The notes below the pieces were generated by a model. That model saw only the letters and a list, made by a program, of their open reading frames with translations. It was not told the origin of the DNA and did no database searches. The translations under genes were made by a program, and so were the position numbers. 64,000 nucleotides of DNA from Woeseia oceani. GTDB lineage: Bacteria; Pseudomonadota; Gammaproteobacteria; Steroidobacterales; Woeseiaceae. Shown one piece after another: positions 61,994 through 64,000 of this stretch. The stretch spans positions 2,221,001 through 2,285,000 of the forward strand of contig NZ_CP016268.1 in assembly GCF_001677435.1 (NCBI RefSeq), written 5' to 3'. Position 1 is the first letter of the stretch, and each line of letters begins with the position of its first letter.

Positions 61994-62022
61994 ATTTGGG
62001 CCCCTGACGGGGCCCATTTTGT
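61994..62022 (+). terminator. intrinsic terminator of ssrA
   Basis: TTGGGCCCC and GGGGCCCA form a stem around TGAC (about 61996-62016), followed by TTTTGTT; it lies just after the tmRNA CCA end. Confidence 0.85.
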
Positions 62023-62025
62023 TCG

Positions 62026-62041
62026 CGGCGCCTGCACCAAC
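62026..62041 (+). repeat. tmRNA 3'-end-like scar 1
   Basis: CGGCGCCTGCACCAAC resembles the tmRNA end CCGCCTCCACCAAC at 61975-61990 with a few mismatches. It is short and could be chance; its position between the terminator and the second scar supports an old integration scar. Confidence 0.4.
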
Positions 62042-62109
62042 CACCCGCGTGGGTTTGGGCACAGTACGCCGCTGACAGGTGTGGTCCTCGCTAAATCCTG
62101 CGAGATGGT

Positions 62110-62139
62110 GGTTCGATTCCCGCCGTCTTCGCTAACCAA
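62110..62139 (+). repeat. tmRNA 3'-end-like scar 2 (decayed att site)
   Basis: The 16-nt block GGTTCGATTCCCGCCG (62110-62125) is identical to the tmRNA T-arm block at 61964-61979, and the flanks (TGCGAGATG before, TCTTCGCTAACC after) match with mismatches. This is the expected product of integration into ssrA: the partial end left at a former attachment site. It lies about 160 bp upstream of the integrase. Confidence 0.7.
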
Positions 62140-62210
62140 GAACCCTTCGGAATCCACTGAAATACCGAAGGCGTTGCTAGTACTGACTTTCCATAACTCG
62201 GCAACCTTCA

Positions 62211-62298
62211 GTTGCCCCCGTTGTTGCCTTTGACATTCAGGCACAAGCGGGGGCAACATGCGCGACCCTGACATTCCACCGCCTCCCTGGTTGCCCCC
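62211..62298 (+). repeat. three GTTGCCCCC / GGGGGCAAC motifs before the integrase (candidate arm sites)
   Basis: GTTGCCCCC at 62211-62219, the inverse GGGGGCAAC at 62249-62257, and GTTGCCCCC again at 62290-62298. P4-type integrases bind short repeated arm sites near their own gene; these could be such sites. The same 9-mer occurs in the hxlR array. Confidence 0.5.
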
Positions 62299-62299
62299 G

Positions 62300-63559
62300 A
62301 TGCGCCTCACCGATACCACGATCACTAACGCCAAGCCCGCCGCAAAACCGCAACGCCTGTTCGACGGCGGCGGGCTCTACCTGGAGGTCGCCCCGGCCGG
62401 TGGCAAATGGTGGCGGCTCAAGTACCGCTTTGCCGGGAAAGAAAAGCGCATCTCGCTAGGGGTCTACCCAAAAGTCAGCCTGACCGAAGCCCGTACGCGC
62501 CGTGATGCGGCCAAACAGCAACTGAGCAACGGCATCGATCCCAGCGCTGCCCGGAAGGCACAGAAGGCACTGCGCCAGACTGCGGGCAGCACCAGCTTCG
62601 AAGCTGTGGCCCGCGAGTGGTTCGCCAAACACGAGCCCAAATGGTCGCAAGCGCATGCGGTACGGGTCATCAGTGGCCTGCAGCGCGATGTGTTCCCAGG
62701 GATCGGCGCAATTGAGATTGCGCAGCTAACTCCGCAGGAGTTGTTGAGCACGGTCCGTCAGATAGAACAACGGGGGGCGCTCGAAACCGCTCACCGGATC
62801 CTGAACCTGTGTGGCCAGATCATGCGCTATGCCCTCGCCACCGGTCGCGCCGCGCGGGATATTTCAGCGGACCTGCGGGGCGCTCTGCCCCAGGTAGAAC
62901 CCAAACCTTTCCCCACCGTCAGCAAACCGGAGCAGGTAGCCGAGCTGCTGCGTGCCATCGATGCCTACCAGGGAACGCCGGAGGTCAGCAGTGCATTGAA
63001 GCTCGCACCGCTGGTATTTGTAAGGCCGGGTGAACTCAGGAAGGCTCGCTGGAAGGAAATCGACCTCAAGACGGCCGAGTGGCGTTTCACTATCGCCCGG
63101 TCCGGTATCGAGCATGTTGTTCCGTTGTCCCGGCAGGCGATTCCGCTACTGGCGAACCTGCAAACCCTGACCAGCCACAGCGAGTACGTGTTTCCCGGCG
63201 GGAGAAGCAGCTCGAGGCCAATGAGCGACAACGCCATTCTAGCCGCCCTCAGAAACATGGGTATCTCGAAGAACGCGATGACCGGTCACGGGTTCCGGGC
63301 AATGGCCCGCACCATTCTGGGAGAAATCCTCGGTTTCCGGCCGGAGCTCATAGAGCAGCAGCTGGGCAACACGGTGGAAACGGAATACGGCCTGCCTGCC
63401 AGCAAATCCAGCCACCTCCGGGAACGAAAAAAGATGATGCAGGCCTGGGCCGATTACCTCGATCGCCTTAAAGCGGGTAGCAAGGAGCCAAAAGCTGCCA
63501 AGAAGCCAACGAAAAAAACGCAGGAAGTCACCGCACAGATGAATTTCGAGCTTTTCTAG
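62300..63559 (+). CDS. P4-type tyrosine recombinase/integrase with altered catalytic region
   Basis: A 419-aa integrase with an Arm-DNA-binding DUF4102 N-terminus (RLFDGGGLYLEVAPAGGKWW), core-binding domain and catalytic domain. The first Arg is present (VFVRPGELRKARW) and the HxxR motif as GHGFRAMA. The expected Lys before the second motif is not seen (ARSGIEHVVPLSRQA), the LAH His is LGN, and the Tyr of AYNR(T/A) is missing: the segment reads ETEYGLPASKSSHLRER before the conserved KKMMQAWADYLD. The +1 frame there reads GNGIRPACQQ, close to GNRVRAAYNR with Cys for Tyr, suggesting compensating frameshifts. The ATG at 62300 matches the family start. It is oriented away from ssrA and probably marks the left end of an island. 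Confidence 0.88.
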   Translation: MRLTDTTITNAKPAAKPQRLFDGGGLYLEVAPAGGKWWRLKYRFAGKEKRISLGVYPKVSLTEARTRRDAAKQQLSNGIDPSAARKAQKALRQTAGSTSFEAVAREWFAKHEPKWSQAHAVRVISGLQRDVFPGIGAIEIAQLTPQELLSTVRQIEQRGALETAHRILNLCGQIMRYALATGRAARDISADLRGALPQVEPKPFPTVSKPEQVAELLRAIDAYQGTPEVSSALKLAPLVFVRPGELRKARWKEIDLKTAEWRFTIARSGIEHVVPLSRQAIPLLANLQTLTSHSEYVFPGGRSSSRPMSDNAILAALRNMGISKNAMTGHGFRAMARTILGEILGFRPELIEQQLGNTVETEYGLPASKSSHLRERKKMMQAWADYLDRLKAGSKEPKAAKKPTKKTQEVTAQMNFELF

Positions 63560-63740
63560 CTGCCCCGTCAGCCAGGGATCGACCTGGCCAGCGTCCGTCT
63601 CACCGGCGATATGGCGGAATTGCGGTGCTAACAGTGAAATCTACCAGTACCGAGCTGGTGAACCTGCCGCATAAAATCGCTATTCCATTGTTTTAATTAC
63701 CCATTTTTTTCGCGACAACACCAGTCTCGATTAGTCTTCA

Positions 63741-63785
63741 GGGGGCAATATTGGGGGCATCTTTCGGGGCAAATTCCGGGGCATT
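63741..63785 (+). repeat. four phased GGGGCA repeats downstream of the integrase
   Basis: GGGGGCAA (63741), GGGGGCAT (63753), GGGGCAAA (63766) and GGGGCATT (63778), spaced 12-13 bp. Together with the copies before the integrase these look like arm-type sites. The rest of 63560-64000 holds no supported gene; GGAG then ATG at 63994 may begin one beyond the edge. Confidence 0.6.
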
Positions 63786-64000
63786 ATTGATCGAATTTGT
63801 CAGACCTACCTCAATTCTCAGTACTTTTTTAAACCATTTGTAGCAAACCCTTCTACCAAATCTATTGGAAAACTACAGGCTTTGGAATTTCGCGCTTTCG
63901 GCCGCCCGATCCCGCTGGTCGCGTATATTTACCTTGTTGTTCGAGGTATAGTTTTGACAGGCGGGAAATCACCGGACCTCCGGAGCAGCCGCTATGAACT

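Noticed and set aside
63994-64000. Start of a gene at the right edge (GGAG then ATG)
   Set aside because: Only two codons are visible, so no gene can be claimed.

Overview
This window is about 64 kb of a gammaproteobacterial chromosome. The gene order hrcA-grpE-dnaK-dnaJ-dapB-carAB-greA / yhbY / rlmE-ftsH-folP-glmM-tpiA-secG-tRNA-Leu-nuoA-N-tRNA-fMet-rimP-nusA-infB-rbfA-truB-rpsO-pnp is the classic gammaproteobacterial core block. The nuo operon inserted between secG and rimP, and hrcA heading grpE, resemble Xanthomonadales-like or other deep-branching lineages. A sodium-coupled NSS transporter may hint at a marine or saline habitat. Both placements are inferences; no identity search was possible.

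Layout: (1) 1-8.6 kb, the 5' part of smc (minus), then plus-strand dksA (with a histone-H1-like N-terminal tail), gluQ, phaR, a YheT hydrolase, and two c-di-GMP proteins (HD-GYP and GGDEF/EAL). (2) 8.6-17.3 kb, the translation/RNA operon rimP-nusA-infB-rbfA-truB-rpsO-pnp (minus), driven from a strong promoter and a leader with two intrinsic terminators. (3) 17.4-20.3 kb, an accessory pair (APC permease, DUF2254 protein) between rimP and tRNA-fMet. (4) 20.3-21.1 kb, initiator tRNA followed by a tandem array with a period of about 180 bp; each unit repeats the 3' end of the tRNA plus an intrinsic terminator. (5) 21.1-35.5 kb, a complete 13-gene nuo operon (nuoC and nuoD separate). (6) 35.8-42.5 kb, tRNA-Leu, secG, tpiA, glmM, folP, ftsH, rlmE and divergent yhbY. 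(7) 42.5-53.6 kb, greA, carBA, dapB, and the heat-shock genes dnaJ, dnaK, grpE, hrcA. (8) 53.8-60.1 kb, nadK, recN, fur, bamE, rnfH, ratA, an NSS transporter, smpB. (9) 60.1-64 kb, an accessory locus around tmRNA: five decayed copies of the 3' end of an hxlR gene at a period of about 179 bp, hxlR itself, ssrA, two tmRNA-end scars and a P4-type integrase with a damaged catalytic region.

The most unusual content is the two tandem arrays at 20.3-21.0 kb and 60.2-61.1 kb. Each lies immediately 3' of a minus-strand gene (tRNA-fMet; hxlR), re-duplicates only the 3' end of that gene, and has a period of 177-182 bp. The nearest described analogue known to me is the rtT repeat array behind E. coli tyrT (about 178 bp). 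The second array also carries a 9-mer (GGGGGCAAC) that recurs around the nearby integrase. No CRISPR array, toxin-antitoxin pair of the classical kind or defence system was seen.
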